Source of the DNA: Luminiphilus sp051201685
GTDB lineage: Bacteria > Pseudomonadota > Gammaproteobacteria > Pseudomonadales > Halieaceae
Reading direction: 5' to 3'
DNA: 64,000 bases
NCBI RefSeq assembly: GCF_051201685.1
Contig: NZ_CP179213.1
Span: forward strand, 1,984,001 to 2,048,000
Position numbers and translations under genes: made by a program. Numbering within the stretch: position 1 is the first letter of the stretch; the number at the start of each line of letters is the position of its first letter. The notes under the pieces are model-generated. The model was not told the origin of the DNA, ran no database searches, and saw only the letters and a list, made by a program, of their open reading frames with translations. Below are positions 44,284 to 53,565 of this stretch, piece after piece.

Positions 44284-45048
44284 ATGAACCTGCCACGCAA
44301 CTTGTTTTTGGAGCGACTCAAAAAAGGCCGAACTTTATGGGGCTGTTGGCTGGGTTTACCCGACCCCAATGTGGCTGAAATTGCTGCCAATGCAGGTTTT
44401 GATTGGTTACTCATAGACCACGAACATGCTCCCTTTGAGCTCAGTGATGTCATGGCGCACCTGCGCGCAATGGCACCCTACCCCGTAGCACCGATAGTCC
44501 GCCCCGTTAATGGTGACCCCGCTCTCCTCAAAAAATTTCTGGAGATGGGTGCGCAAACTTTCATCGTTCCTATGATTGACACGCCGGAGCAGGCACAAGC
44601 TTGTGTCGATGCCGTCTACTATCCACCAACGGGACACCGAGGTGTAGGGACCGCTCTAGCGCGCGCCTCGCATTGGAACCAAGTGCCCGATTACCTGCAC
44701 AACGCCAATGGCGAAATTTGTCTCATCGTGCAGGCTGAAACCGTCACCGCGCTGGAGAACCTAGATGCAATTTTAGCGGTGGAAAATGTACACGGGGTAT
44801 TCATTGGCCCTTCTGACCTTGCAGCCTCTCTGGGGAAGATCGGTCAAGGCAACGATCCAGAGCTTATGGCCCGCTGTATAGAAGCCATCAAAATCATCAA
44901 AGCCGCCGGTAAGGTTGCTGGCATCCTGACGGCCCACGAAGAGTTAATACAACAAAGTGCCGAAGCTGGCGCCGATTTCATCGGGATAGGCGTTGATACC
45001 CTGCTTTTAGGGGAGGCTCTGAGACAGCGAGCTGCTAGTCGGCTCTAA
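44284..45048 (+). CDS. hpaI: 4-hydroxy-2-oxoheptanedioate aldolase
   Basis: Class II aldolase closing the homoprotocatechuate route with pyruvate and succinate semialdehyde. 254 aa with LWGCWLGLPDPNVAEI, DWLLIDHEHAPFEL (metal and base), QTFIVPMIDTPEQA, and GVFIGPSDLAASLG, all typical of HpaI. Last gene of the hpa operon. No hpaBC 3-hydroxylase was found in the window. Confidence 0.93.
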   Translation: MNLPRNLFLERLKKGRTLWGCWLGLPDPNVAEIAANAGFDWLLIDHEHAPFELSDVMAHLRAMAPYPVAPIVRPVNGDPALLKKFLEMGAQTFIVPMIDTPEQAQACVDAVYYPPTGHRGVGTALARASHWNQVPDYLHNANGEICLIVQAETVTALENLDAILAVENVHGVFIGPSDLAASLGKIGQGNDPELMARCIEAIKIIKAAGKVAGILTAHEELIQQSAEAGADFIGIGVDTLLLGEALRQRAASRL

Positions 45049-45148
45049 TTTTTTTGTCTCTATACGTTGTTGTCACCCCCTATAAGCGGCTATAAACACG
45101 CTCTGTCCTTTCCTTCATCTTTTGGTGTTTTAACCAAACGAGGTACGC

Positions 45149-46270
45149 ATGAACTTTGAGTTCTCAGAAGAACAACTAATGCTGCGTGAGCAGGCCCGAG
45201 GCTTTTTGTCGCAGCACTGCCCTCCTACCCGAGTTCGCGAGGTCTTTGATGGCGAGCAAGATTACGACGCGACGCTGTGGAATAGCATCGCTGAAATGGG
45301 CTGGACGGCTACCGCTATACCTGAAGCTTACGGAGGTTTGGGGCTGGGATACTACGAACTGGCTATTATCGCTGAAGAATTGGGCCGTGCGGTTGCACCA
45401 GTCCCATTTTCATCGTCAGTTTACCTAGCCACCGAGGCCCTCATTGCCTTCGGAAATGAATCTCAAAAGGAACGCTGGTTGCCCGGCCTCGCGTCGGGTG
45501 AGTGTATAGCCACGCTGGCACACGCAGAAGGCGCAGGGCAAACCACTGCAAAATCGCTCACAACTTCGCTGTCGGATGGCACCCTCACCGGTGGAAAAAA
45601 ACCCGTCGCCGACGGAACAAGTGCAAATATCGCCATAGTCACAGCAGCCGCTGGAGATGGCTCGGTGACCTTGTGCCTTGTTGAACTTGATCAGGACAAC
45701 GTGGATCGCAGCCCCATTCAGACCTTAGACTTTAGTCGTGGCCACGCTACCCTGACTTTCAATAACGCCACTGCAGAAGCCTTGGGCGACGGCACTATTG
45801 CATGGTCGGCCTTTGAGGCGCTACTTGATCGCGCTGCCGTACTCATGGCTTGGGAGCAGCTGGGGCTTGCTGACAAAGCCCTAGAACAGGCCTGTGACTA
45901 TGCACAACAGCGCTATGCCTTTGGCCGTGCCATCGGCTCGTTTCAAGCGATCAAACACAAACTCGCGGGCATGTACGTTAAAAATGCCCTGGCACGCAGC
46001 AACGCGTATCACGGCGCGTGGGCCTTAGCGAGCAACAGCGACACCCTACCCCTCGCAGCATCGACTGCCCGGGTGGCCTCCATACAAGCATCATTAAACG
46101 CAGCACAAGAAAACATTCAGACCCATGGCGGCATGGGCTTTACCTGGGAATTTGACTGCCAGTTTTATTATCGGCGGGCCAAGTTATTGAGTCTTGCGAT
46201 CGGCTCTGAACGGCACTGGCAAGACCGCCTCGTCACCGCCCTCGAACAACAAAAACCTGCAGCCGCCTAA
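45149..46270 (+). CDS. Acyl-CoA dehydrogenase, smaller member of a pair
   Basis: FAD-dependent acyl-CoA dehydrogenase fold, 373 aa, beginning MNFEFSEEQLMLREQARGF. The C-terminus reads HGGMGFTWEFDCQFYYRRAKLL; it lacks the YEGT-type motif that carries the catalytic Glu in short/medium-chain enzymes. It is 19 nt upstream of a second acyl-CoA dehydrogenase gene. Such unequal pairs form heteromeric dehydrogenases in pimeloyl-CoA and steroid side-chain degradation. Substrate unknown; a dicarboxylic or aryl-acyl-CoA is possible. Confidence 0.83.
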   Translation: MNFEFSEEQLMLREQARGFLSQHCPPTRVREVFDGEQDYDATLWNSIAEMGWTATAIPEAYGGLGLGYYELAIIAEELGRAVAPVPFSSSVYLATEALIAFGNESQKERWLPGLASGECIATLAHAEGAGQTTAKSLTTSLSDGTLTGGKKPVADGTSANIAIVTAAAGDGSVTLCLVELDQDNVDRSPIQTLDFSRGHATLTFNNATAEALGDGTIAWSAFEALLDRAAVLMAWEQLGLADKALEQACDYAQQRYAFGRAIGSFQAIKHKLAGMYVKNALARSNAYHGAWALASNSDTLPLAASTARVASIQASLNAAQENIQTHGGMGFTWEFDCQFYYRRAKLLSLAIGSERHWQDRLVTALEQQKPAAA

Positions 46271-46289
46271 GGTCACGGAGAACAATCCT

Positions 46290-47498
46290 ATGGATTTTAA
46301 AGATACGCCAGAAGAAGCCATTTTCCGCAGCGAAGCTGCAGCATGGATGGCCGAGAACCAGCTCACCGCCGAAGACAAGCAAGGGTTAAGTCGACTCGAC
46401 GTTGCAAAGCTTTGGCAAAAGCGCAAATACGACGGTGGTTGGGCTTGTATCGGCTGGGATAAAAAATACGGCGGGCGTGGAGCATCCGCAATTGAGCGGG
46501 TTATTTGGGATCAAGAAGAGAACAAATATGATGTGCCCTCCCGTTTTTTTGTGATTGGTCAGGGCATGATCGCGCCCACCATCATGGCCTGGAGCACCCA
46601 AGAATACTGCGACCAATTTCTTCCTAAGTTGGCGAGTGGCGAAGAGATCTGGTGCCAGTTATTTTCTGAACCCGCCAGTGGCTCAGATCTGGCTGCGCTC
46701 CGAACAAAGGCAGAAAAAGATGGCGACGAGTGGGTTATAAACGGCCAAAAAATATGGACCTCAGGGGCGCACTATTCCGACTATGGCATGATTGTCACCC
46801 GAACCGACCCTACCGTGGCCAAGCACAAAGGCCTCACTGCGTTCTTGGTCGACATGAAGGCTGCAGGTGTCGAAACCAAGCCAATCAAACAGCTCACCGG
46901 TGATGCAGATTTCAACGAGGTTTACTTCACCGACGTCCGTATACCCGACAGCTACCGCCTCGGTGAGGTGGGACAAGGTTGGCAAGTTGCGTTGACCACT
47001 CTCATGAACGAGCGCCTTGCTATTGGTGGTGGCGGTGCTGGCGCTGACGTACCGCTGGCAATGAAAATTGCGCAGACGGTCTCTATTAATGACCGCCCGG
47101 CAATTGAGGATAGTGCTGTGCGTGCAAAAATTGCCAATTTTCATGTGCAAGAAGCCGGGCTTAAGTACAACGGCTATCGCGCCCTCAGTGCACTCTCCAG
47201 GGGCGAATTACCCGGCCCAGAGAACTCTATCGGCAAATTAGTGGGGGCACCAAAATTACAGGATATCGCCTCGTTTTGTATGGATCTGCTCGAGGAACAT
47301 GGTGCGCTTTGGGGGGATGACCTCGACTTCATGGCGGGCGCTGCACAACGGTCTTACATGGGCGCTCCCGGACTCCGGATTGCCGGGGGTACCGATGAAA
47401 TTATGACCAATATCATTGCCGAGCGCGTGCTGGGACTGCCACAAGATCCACGGGCAGATAAAGGCATTCCGTTTAATGAGGTGCCCACAGGTAATTGA
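46290..47498 (+). CDS. Acyl-CoA dehydrogenase, larger member of the pair
   Basis: 402 aa from ATG 46290 (CGGAG site; a frame open to 46194 overlaps the previous gene). Flavin-binding FSEPASGSDLAALRTKAEKDGDEWVINGQKIWTS and GQGWQVALTTLMNERLAI are clear acyl-CoA dehydrogenase motifs. At the end AGGTDEIMTNIIAERVLG has Gly where the canonical catalytic Glu would be (YEGT). A partner for the preceding gene; the role in this cluster is not known. Confidence 0.85.
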   Translation: MDFKDTPEEAIFRSEAAAWMAENQLTAEDKQGLSRLDVAKLWQKRKYDGGWACIGWDKKYGGRGASAIERVIWDQEENKYDVPSRFFVIGQGMIAPTIMAWSTQEYCDQFLPKLASGEEIWCQLFSEPASGSDLAALRTKAEKDGDEWVINGQKIWTSGAHYSDYGMIVTRTDPTVAKHKGLTAFLVDMKAAGVETKPIKQLTGDADFNEVYFTDVRIPDSYRLGEVGQGWQVALTTLMNERLAIGGGGAGADVPLAMKIAQTVSINDRPAIEDSAVRAKIANFHVQEAGLKYNGYRALSALSRGELPGPENSIGKLVGAPKLQDIASFCMDLLEEHGALWGDDLDFMAGAAQRSYMGAPGLRIAGGTDEIMTNIIAERVLGLPQDPRADKGIPFNEVPTGN

Positions 47499-47874
47499 AC
47501 CTGAAGGGGCTAAGTCATAAATACCGCCGGGTAGGCCGACGCCGCCCTGCGGGGCTTTAAGCAACCTTAATTCGAAGCAACCTTAATTCGCAGATGAATG
47601 CGAGCAAATTTCCGCCCTTTTATCGCGCAAAGGGCGCGTTCAATTGTTCCCGTCAAAACCAAGTGAGAGTCTCCAAGGGAGTCGGCATAGCGCTTCGCCG
47701 AGAGCTGTGGTCAAGGGCTTTAAAGGCCCGACACTCCCTCGACGGTAGGTTCACAATCACCGATTCAAGCAGACAGAGTAGCCACACTAAAAAACTCAAT
47801 TTTAGGCCTTATCGGGACTGGAGAATTAAGCTGAAATGTTCGACACTGGCGGCATCTTTTAGGGAGAAGACATC
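47499..47874. other. 376-bp gene-free stretch before the formaldehyde genes
   Basis: No convincing gene. It holds a perfect 16-bp tandem repeat (47559-47590) listed separately and a weak 4-bp GC hairpin near 47546. A 94-codon frame ends here but its product is rich in Arg, Ser and Lys and looks random. The promoter and AGGGAG ribosome site for the class III alcohol dehydrogenase (47861-47874) lie at the right end. Confidence 0.6.
47559..47590. repeat. Perfect tandem repeat, 2 x 16 bp
   Basis: AAGCAACCTTAATTCG occurs twice head to tail without a mismatch. It lies 285 bp before the formaldehyde dehydrogenase gene. Could be a recent duplication or two copies of a protein-binding site. Confidence 0.85.
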
Positions 47875-48981
47875 ATGAAAACACGCGCCGCTGTGGCCTT
47901 TGGAGCCGGCAAGCCTCTGGAAATTGTTGATGTGGACTTGCAGGGTCCTCAACCCGGTGAAGTCATGGTAGAGATCATGGCAACCGGTGTTTGTCATACC
48001 GACGCGTTCACGCTATCAGGAGACGATCCCGAAGCTGCTTTCCCCGCGATCTTAGGGCATGAAGGTGCTGGGGTTGTTGTCGAGGTGGGCGCTGGTGTGA
48101 CTAGCGTAAAACCCGGAGATCATGTGATTCCGCTTTACACACCTGAATGCCGCGAATGCAACTTCTGCCTGCATCCAAAAACAAATCTTTGCCAAGCTAT
48201 TCGAGAAACCCAAGGTCAGGGGGTCATGCCCGACAAGACCAGCCGCTTCTCCCTCGATGGCGAACCCTTACTCCACTACATGGGCTGCTCAACGTTCTCT
48301 AACTTTACGGTCCTACCCGAAATTGCGGTTGCCAAAGTGCGAGAGGATGCCCCCTTCGACAAGATTTGCTACATCGGCTGCGGTGTCACCACCGGTATTG
48401 GCGCGGTTGCGTTCACGATGAATGTTGAAGCCGGATCGACGGTTGCAGTCTTTGGTTTGGGTGGAATCGGCCTCAACGTAATTCAGGGTGCACGTCTCGT
48501 AGGTGCCACTCGAATTATTGGTGTCGACTTGAATAACGACAGAATCGAAATGGCAAAGAAATTTGGCATGACCGACTTCGTCAACCCCAACGAAGTCGAT
48601 AATGTGGTCGACCATTTGGTTCAGATGACCGGTGGTGGTGTTGACTACAGCTTTGAATGTATCGGCAACGTAAACGTCATGCGCCAGGCGCTAGAGTGCT
48701 GTCATAAAGGCTGGGGACAAAGCTGCATCATTGGCGTCGCCGGAGCCGGACAAGAGATTGCTACCCGGCCTTTCCAGCTTGTCACCGGACGCTCCTGGCG
48801 AGGCACGGCATTTGGCGGTGCCAGAGGCCGCACCGATGTACCCAAAATTGTTGACTGGTACATGGAAGGTAAGATTAATATTGACGACCTAATCACCCAC
48901 AAGATGCCCCTCTCGGATATCAACAAAGCTTTCGATTTAATGCACAGCGGTGAAAGCATACGTTCTGTGGTGGTTTACTAG
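47875..48981 (+). CDS. frmA: S-(hydroxymethyl)glutathione dehydrogenase (class III alcohol dehydrogenase)
   Basis: Glutathione-dependent formaldehyde dehydrogenase, 368 aa, oxidising S-hydroxymethylglutathione to S-formylglutathione. Zinc sites: the catalytic Cys in ATGVCHTDA and GHEGAG, and four structural Cys in PECRECNFCLHPKTNLC. FGLGGIGLNVIQGA is the NAD fold. Followed 2 nt later by the S-formylglutathione hydrolase. The pair detoxifies or uses formaldehyde released by methylated substrates. Confidence 0.96.
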   Translation: MKTRAAVAFGAGKPLEIVDVDLQGPQPGEVMVEIMATGVCHTDAFTLSGDDPEAAFPAILGHEGAGVVVEVGAGVTSVKPGDHVIPLYTPECRECNFCLHPKTNLCQAIRETQGQGVMPDKTSRFSLDGEPLLHYMGCSTFSNFTVLPEIAVAKVREDAPFDKICYIGCGVTTGIGAVAFTMNVEAGSTVAVFGLGGIGLNVIQGARLVGATRIIGVDLNNDRIEMAKKFGMTDFVNPNEVDNVVDHLVQMTGGGVDYSFECIGNVNVMRQALECCHKGWGQSCIIGVAGAGQEIATRPFQLVTGRSWRGTAFGGARGRTDVPKIVDWYMEGKINIDDLITHKMPLSDINKAFDLMHSGESIRSVVVY

Positions 48982-48983
48982 AT

Positions 48984-49826
48984 ATGGCTGAGGTTATTGA
49001 CAGTCATCGCTGCTTTGGCGGCGAGCAGCGGCGCTATCGTCATCATGCTGAAAGCCTCGGCTGCGATATGGTGTTTTCAGTATTCCTGCCCCCACAGGCC
49101 GCTGACGGACCAGTTCCTGTTCTCTACTACCTTTCTGGTTTGACCTGCACCGACGAGAACTTCGTCGCAAAGGCCGGAGCCCAGCAATATGCAGCAGCGC
49201 ATGGCATTGCCATTGTGGCCCCCGACACCAGCCCCCGTGGTGACGGTGTTCCCGATGACCCAGAGGGAAGCTGGGACTTTGGTTTAGGTGCCGGTTTTTA
49301 TGTCAACGCCACTCAGGCCCCCTGGAACACGCACTACCGAATGTATGACTACGTCGTGGACGAATTGCCCGCACTGGTCAATACCTTGCTGCCAGTCGAT
49401 GGTCAACGGGCAGGTATCACAGGCCACTCTATGGGCGGCCACGGAGCTCTCACCATAGGCTTGCGGAATCCCTCACGCTTTCGATCAGTTTCAGCTTTTT
49501 CGCCCATTTGCTCACCGGCAAATTGCCCTTGGGGCCACAAGGCCCTAGGCAATTATCTCGGTGCGGACACCGCAGCTTGGCTAGAGCACGACGCCTGTCA
49601 CCTGATCCAACAGACCGAAGAGCGGCTGCCTATTTTAATTGATCAAGGTGGTAACGATGGCTTTCTAGTTGAGCAGCTCAAGCCTGAATTACTGTTAAAG
49701 GCAGCCACAAACGCCGGATACCCCGTGACACTCAGGGTGCAAGCGGGTTATGACCACAGCTATTTTTTCGTGGCGAGTTTTATCGGTGAGCACTTAGCGT
49801 TTCACGCTGCAAACTTAAGTTCATAG
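48984..49826 (+). CDS. fghA: S-formylglutathione hydrolase
   Basis: Esterase of 280 aa that releases formate and glutathione. The catalytic Ser is in TGHSMGGHGALTIGL, followed by the Asp in LIDQGGNDGFL and the His in AGYDHSYFFVAS; LYYLSGLTCTDENFVAKAGAQ is the family N-terminus. Coupled to frmA. Also named frmB in some species. Confidence 0.96.
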   Translation: MAEVIDSHRCFGGEQRRYRHHAESLGCDMVFSVFLPPQAADGPVPVLYYLSGLTCTDENFVAKAGAQQYAAAHGIAIVAPDTSPRGDGVPDDPEGSWDFGLGAGFYVNATQAPWNTHYRMYDYVVDELPALVNTLLPVDGQRAGITGHSMGGHGALTIGLRNPSRFRSVSAFSPICSPANCPWGHKALGNYLGADTAAWLEHDACHLIQQTEERLPILIDQGGNDGFLVEQLKPELLLKAATNAGYPVTLRVQAGYDHSYFFVASFIGEHLAFHAANLSS

Positions 49827-49831
49827 CAGAT

Positions 49832-51292
49832 TTACTGCACCCAAGGCGACAAACCAAAGGGGGCGTCAGGAAGCTCAGCAAGATGCCATCGCGGCGTATT
49901 TTCGAAGTTGTCGTCTAATCTACGTAACCTTGGTACTTTGTTAATGGTTGCGGTGTTGGCGCTGCAAAAGCCGTTATTTAACCATCCCAGCGCGGCGTTG
50001 AGGGACGACTCTTCAGGGTCCCCGAAATTACGCGTCAAATCATCTTTCGCCGGACAAAACGTAAAGCCGCCAGAACTGACCAGCCCATTGTAATAGCCTC
50101 CGTCACCCTCGCCGTTGACAATCTGAAACGCTATGAGGCGGAGACGGGTATCGCAACTTGCCCATTCGGGCACCTGGCTCTGATCGAAGGCATACTGCCC
50201 CACGGCCTTCCCCAAGGTATCCTCCCCAACGATGACCACTTCGATATGGGGTGCCAAACTATTTATCACCAACTCGCTGGCCGATGCGGTACCCCCAGTA
50301 GTGATAAAAGCGATGCGCATGGGCTGCATAGAGGTTTCAAGTGCGGCAAACACTGCCCCAAAATCCTCCTCACTGTGCATGTCATTGTGCGTAATTCTCC
50401 AACTGTCTTGACCGGTAGCCGCAAGCCCTCCCAGCAAGTCCAACATGGTGTCCGCAACGCTAACTAAGCCACCACCGTTGTAGCGAAGGTCAATCACCAG
50501 ATCGGTTACCCCAGCATCCCGAAAAACTTGGGTGGCGTCGGCCAGAGCATCATTCGCCGTTGATATAAAGGATCTAAGGTTGAGGTAGCCCACGGGGGAA
50601 TTCCCCGCTCGTTCTAACAGCAGAGGTTCCGTCGCAAGAGGTGGGGTCACTAATTCGCGCTTCGTTAACGTGACCTCTATAACGGACTGCTCCTGTCGCA
50701 CGCGGAAACTCCGCTCAACACCGGCTTCTGAAGCACCAAACACCTCAGCGGTGGTCGCCTGCCGTTGGGACAGTTGCGCGATGGTTTCAAAGCCATTGCC
50801 CACATCAATCGCCAACACTTCATCGCCTCGCCGAAACTCAGCATCGCCAGCGGGCCCGCCCTGAAGAACATCGGAAAACATAAAGCGATCCAGCGAATCA
50901 AAGGCATAACTGAATCCGTAACCCACGTAGGCACCAGTGCTGCCCTGTGCGTTGTCAGCGGCCTGAGTCGTGATGTATGAAAATCCAGGATCTCTGCCAT
51001 CCGGAGCTAACGGAGCCGTGATAGCGTTCAGGTAGGCCTGTGCAGTTGGATAATCGTCTGGGGAAACGGGGGCAAGCTCCTCGTACCATAGGTACCAAGA
51101 CTGAGCCACCAGACTGACAAATTCCTTTTTCCCCTCTTCTCCGCACGCCTGATCAACAACTGGGGAAGCTCGGCGGGCAGCTTCAATAGGCCCGACAAGC
51201 CCGTTGAGAATCTCACTGGGAGATGCTTGCACACCTTGAAGGCTCGCACAAAAAGCCGCAAAAAAACTGAGTATCCGTACCGTCATTCCCAC
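49832..51292 (-). CDS. S41-family C-terminal-processing-type protease, exported
   Basis: Predicted periplasmic serine protease, about 486 aa, with a signal MTVRILSFFAAFCASLQGVQAS. A PDZ-like segment (GPAGDAEFRRGDEVLAIDVGNG) precedes the S41 catalytic region with VIDLRYNGGGLVSVADTML, the Ser in TASASELVINS and the Lys in DTLGKAVGQ. A GTG start at 51292 and an ATG at 51286 are both in frame. Low identity to Tsp/CtpA is expected; the C-terminal part with several Cys is unusual. Convergent with fghA, 5 bp apart; no link to its neighbours. Confidence 0.8.
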   Translation of the reverse strand: MGMTVRILSFFAAFCASLQGVQASPSEILNGLVGPIEAARRASPVVDQACGEEGKKEFVSLVAQSWYLWYEELAPVSPDDYPTAQAYLNAITAPLAPDGRDPGFSYITTQAADNAQGSTGAYVGYGFSYAFDSLDRFMFSDVLQGGPAGDAEFRRGDEVLAIDVGNGFETIAQLSQRQATTAEVFGASEAGVERSFRVRQEQSVIEVTLTKRELVTPPLATEPLLLERAGNSPVGYLNLRSFISTANDALADATQVFRDAGVTDLVIDLRYNGGGLVSVADTMLDLLGGLAATGQDSWRITHNDMHSEEDFGAVFAALETSMQPMRIAFITTGGTASASELVINSLAPHIEVVIVGEDTLGKAVGQYAFDQSQVPEWASCDTRLRLIAFQIVNGEGDGGYYNGLVSSGGFTFCPAKDDLTRNFGDPEESSLNAALGWLNNGFCSANTATINKVPRLRRLDDNFENTPRWHLAELPDAPFGLSPWVQ

Positions 51293-51446
51293 GTTTTGAG
51301 AACCTCGCTGTTTGATGTATTCATAATAAACGAACCCGGGAAGCAGAGCATCTGTTTCAGCTGGCGCAATAGAACAGCAGCGCCAAGGCTAAGTGCAAAC
51401 AAAGCAAGACAACACATGTCGAATTTTCTACGTTACGGAAGTAGTC

Positions 51447-52904
51447 CTAGGGCTTAGGCGTCCAAGGCGGCGCGATCAACCGACGCTTGCCATCTGACGC
51501 GAGCACCACCCTCTGGCTATCGAGCTCAGTGCGGTCCCACAGCTCACAAGTCACCTGTTTATGCTTTTGATCCAAGCCCTCACAGTAGTTGCTGTAACGA
51601 CACAACATGACGTCAGGTCCATAACCCGTCCGCACCTTCTCGAACCAGTCTGGATCTGCAAGTGCCTGTCGAGCAAAGCCGACAATGTCGGCTTTTTCGT
51701 CAGCAAGCAGCGCTTCAGCCTGATCAAAACTATAAATTCCACCTGCGGTAACCAAAGGCGTTGTATAGCCAGCTTCGCGTATCGAGGCACGAATTTTTGC
51801 TACCGGCTCTACGTTCCGCCCCCAAGGCCCCTGCTCATCCGATAAATACGCCGGCATGCACTCGTAACCGCTTTGGCCCGTGTACGGATATGCCGCCGCA
51901 CCAACCCGCGGCTGTTTTGCATCATCAAACTTGCCACCACGGGACAGACTCAGAAAATCCATGCCTGCGGCTGCAAAAGCCTGTGCGAAAAAGCAGGCGT
52001 CATCAAGCCCACTCCCTTGATTTATAATTTCATCGCTGAGGAAGCGGCATCCCACCGTGTAGTCCGCTCCCACGCTTTCTCTAACGGCTTTGTAAACCTC
52101 CAGCGGTAAACGCATGCGCTCCGCTGCGCCCCCGCCATAGCCGTCTGCTCGAGTATTCGTAGCCGATAAAAATGAAGACATGGTATAGGCATGGGCGTAG
52201 TGCAATTCGACACCGTCAAAACCGGCGGTCTTTGCCCGTAGTGCAGCTGCAGCAAACAGCGGCGGTAATGTTTGAGGCAGACCAGCGACTGCGGGGTTTT
52301 CCATGTCGGTGACACGATCGCGAGCACCGAACTGCAGCGCATCCCACTCCCGAGCACTCAAAATACTTTCGAGGGTTTCGCTGGATAGCGACGCCAACGC
52401 CTGCCTAACTTCAGCCTCTGGTGCGTCATTTAGAGCTAGCGCTTGGCGGTGCTCAGGGGTGATCACGAGAAACCGATCAAAATACTTTTCTGGGTCGGGG
52501 CGCTTTCGAATATTGAGGAAATCGATTAGCTGAATCAAAAGACGCGTTTGCCCCTCGCTCGCGTCCCTCACAGCATCAGCGAGTTTCTTCAACCCGTCGA
52601 TGTAGCGATCGTCAGAAATACGTAGCAGTGGGCCGCTAGGGATGTCTCTAATACCCGTCGCCTCTACAACAATCGCGCCGGGCTTCCCCTGCGCGAAACG
52701 GGCGTACCAGTCAATGACGTCCTGAGTCACTTCTCCAGCTTCGTTAGATCGCCATGGCACCATTGCCGGTATCCAAGTGCGCTGCACTAACTTTACCGAC
52801 CCGAGGTTTACTGGAGAAAACAACTGCGATGAGGCAGCTTCATCACGAGTCGGCCAGCGCGCTACAGTTGTTTGATATTTAATTCGCTGAGGGGGCTTCC
52901 ACAC
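51447..52904 (-). CDS. Old Yellow Enzyme-family NADH:flavin oxidoreductase
   Basis: FMN TIM-barrel oxidoreductase of 485 aa starting at GTG 52904, just after the MarR stop and behind a GGAGG site; a longer frame overlaps MarR. Barrel features are GFDGVELHYAHAYTMSSFLSATNTRADGYGG (the catalytic His and Tyr region) and TTPLVTAGGIYS plus GFARQALADPDWF. The C-terminal DVMLCRYSNYCEGLD carries Cys but not the four-Cys Fe-S pattern of dienoyl-CoA reductases. The N-terminal third has a long insertion before the barrel. Cotranscribed with the MarR gene. Confidence 0.83.
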   Translation of the reverse strand: MWKPPQRIKYQTTVARWPTRDEAASSQLFSPVNLGSVKLVQRTWIPAMVPWRSNEAGEVTQDVIDWYARFAQGKPGAIVVEATGIRDIPSGPLLRISDDRYIDGLKKLADAVRDASEGQTRLLIQLIDFLNIRKRPDPEKYFDRFLVITPEHRQALALNDAPEAEVRQALASLSSETLESILSAREWDALQFGARDRVTDMENPAVAGLPQTLPPLFAAAALRAKTAGFDGVELHYAHAYTMSSFLSATNTRADGYGGGAAERMRLPLEVYKAVRESVGADYTVGCRFLSDEIINQGSGLDDACFFAQAFAAAGMDFLSLSRGGKFDDAKQPRVGAAAYPYTGQSGYECMPAYLSDEQGPWGRNVEPVAKIRASIREAGYTTPLVTAGGIYSFDQAEALLADEKADIVGFARQALADPDWFEKVRTGYGPDVMLCRYSNYCEGLDQKHKQVTCELWDRTELDSQRVVLASDGKRRLIAPPWTPKP

Positions 52905-52909
52905 TGCAG

Positions 52910-53404
52910 TTAATCCTCCAGTAGGGATACGCCACGCTTGAGCTGGCCGAGATGCTTCATAATCTGCTGATGCTCCGACTGAGACAGATCGCCCAGCATT
53001 TCCACCACCCAACCCTCGTGAGCTGCAGCCATATCCGCAAAGCGTCTGCGGCCTTTCTCGGTCAGCGTAACGCACAAAGTTCGGCGATTATCGGGGACGG
53101 GACTTCGATCAATGAAGCCCTCTCCTTCGAGTTGGTTGGCAATGCCCGAAACATTGCCGCCTGACACCATCATTCGCTGAGATAACTCTCCCATCGTTAA
53201 TCCGTCGGGCGCTCGCTCCAGCTGAGCCATGAAATCAAAACGTGGCAGCGTGGTGGCAAATTCTTCCCGCAAACGCGCGCGCAGACGTTGCTCAATCATG
53301 TTCGTACAAGTCAGCAGTCGCAGCCACAGGCGAATGCTTTGGTGATCTTCGCTTTGTACACGTGACTCATGATTTAGTTCTGTAGCGGTCGCTTTGTGGT
53401 TCAA
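52910..53404 (-). CDS. MarR-family transcriptional regulator
   Basis: 164-aa winged helix: LTMGELSQRMMVSGGNVSGIANQLEGEGFIDRSPVPDNRRTLCVTLTEKGRRRF is a textbook MarR helix-turn-helix and wing. Likely controls itself, the Old Yellow Enzyme gene behind it and the divergent aromatic-CoA operon; an inverted repeat lies between (53477-53498). Ligand probably an aryl-CoA or aromatic acid (inference). Confidence 0.9.
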   Translation of the reverse strand: MNHKATATELNHESRVQSEDHQSIRLWLRLLTCTNMIEQRLRARLREEFATTLPRFDFMAQLERAPDGLTMGELSQRMMVSGGNVSGIANQLEGEGFIDRSPVPDNRRTLCVTLTEKGRRRFADMAAAHEGWVVEMLGDLSQSEHQQIMKHLGQLKRGVSLLED

Positions 53405-53476
53405 AACCTATCCTCACCTTGCTTGAAGAGCCCTAGTTCAGGGCCAAAACATAGCTGGCTCTGTCTCAACGATAAT

Positions 53477-53498
53477 AACATTTTAAATATAAAACGTT
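53477..53498. promoter_or_regulatory. Candidate MarR operator
   Basis: Imperfect inverted repeat AACATTTT-AAATAT-AAAACGTT, 7 of 8 arm bases complementary. A similar AACATTTTAGATTTAAAG half lies about 30 bp further. It occupies the divergent promoter between the MarR gene and the monooxygenase fusion. Pattern only. Confidence 0.45.
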
Positions 53499-53565
53499 TT
53501 GTCTATACTAGTCCAACATTTTAGATTTAAAGTATCAGCGCTCAAAGAGCTGAGAAGGAGTTGAT

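Noticed and set aside
47594..47878. 94-codon plus-strand frame overlapping frmA by ATGA
   Set aside because: The overlap looks like coupling, but the product is rich in Arg, Ser and Lys and has no recognisable domain; it also spans the tandem-repeat region and the frmA ribosome site. Taken as chance.
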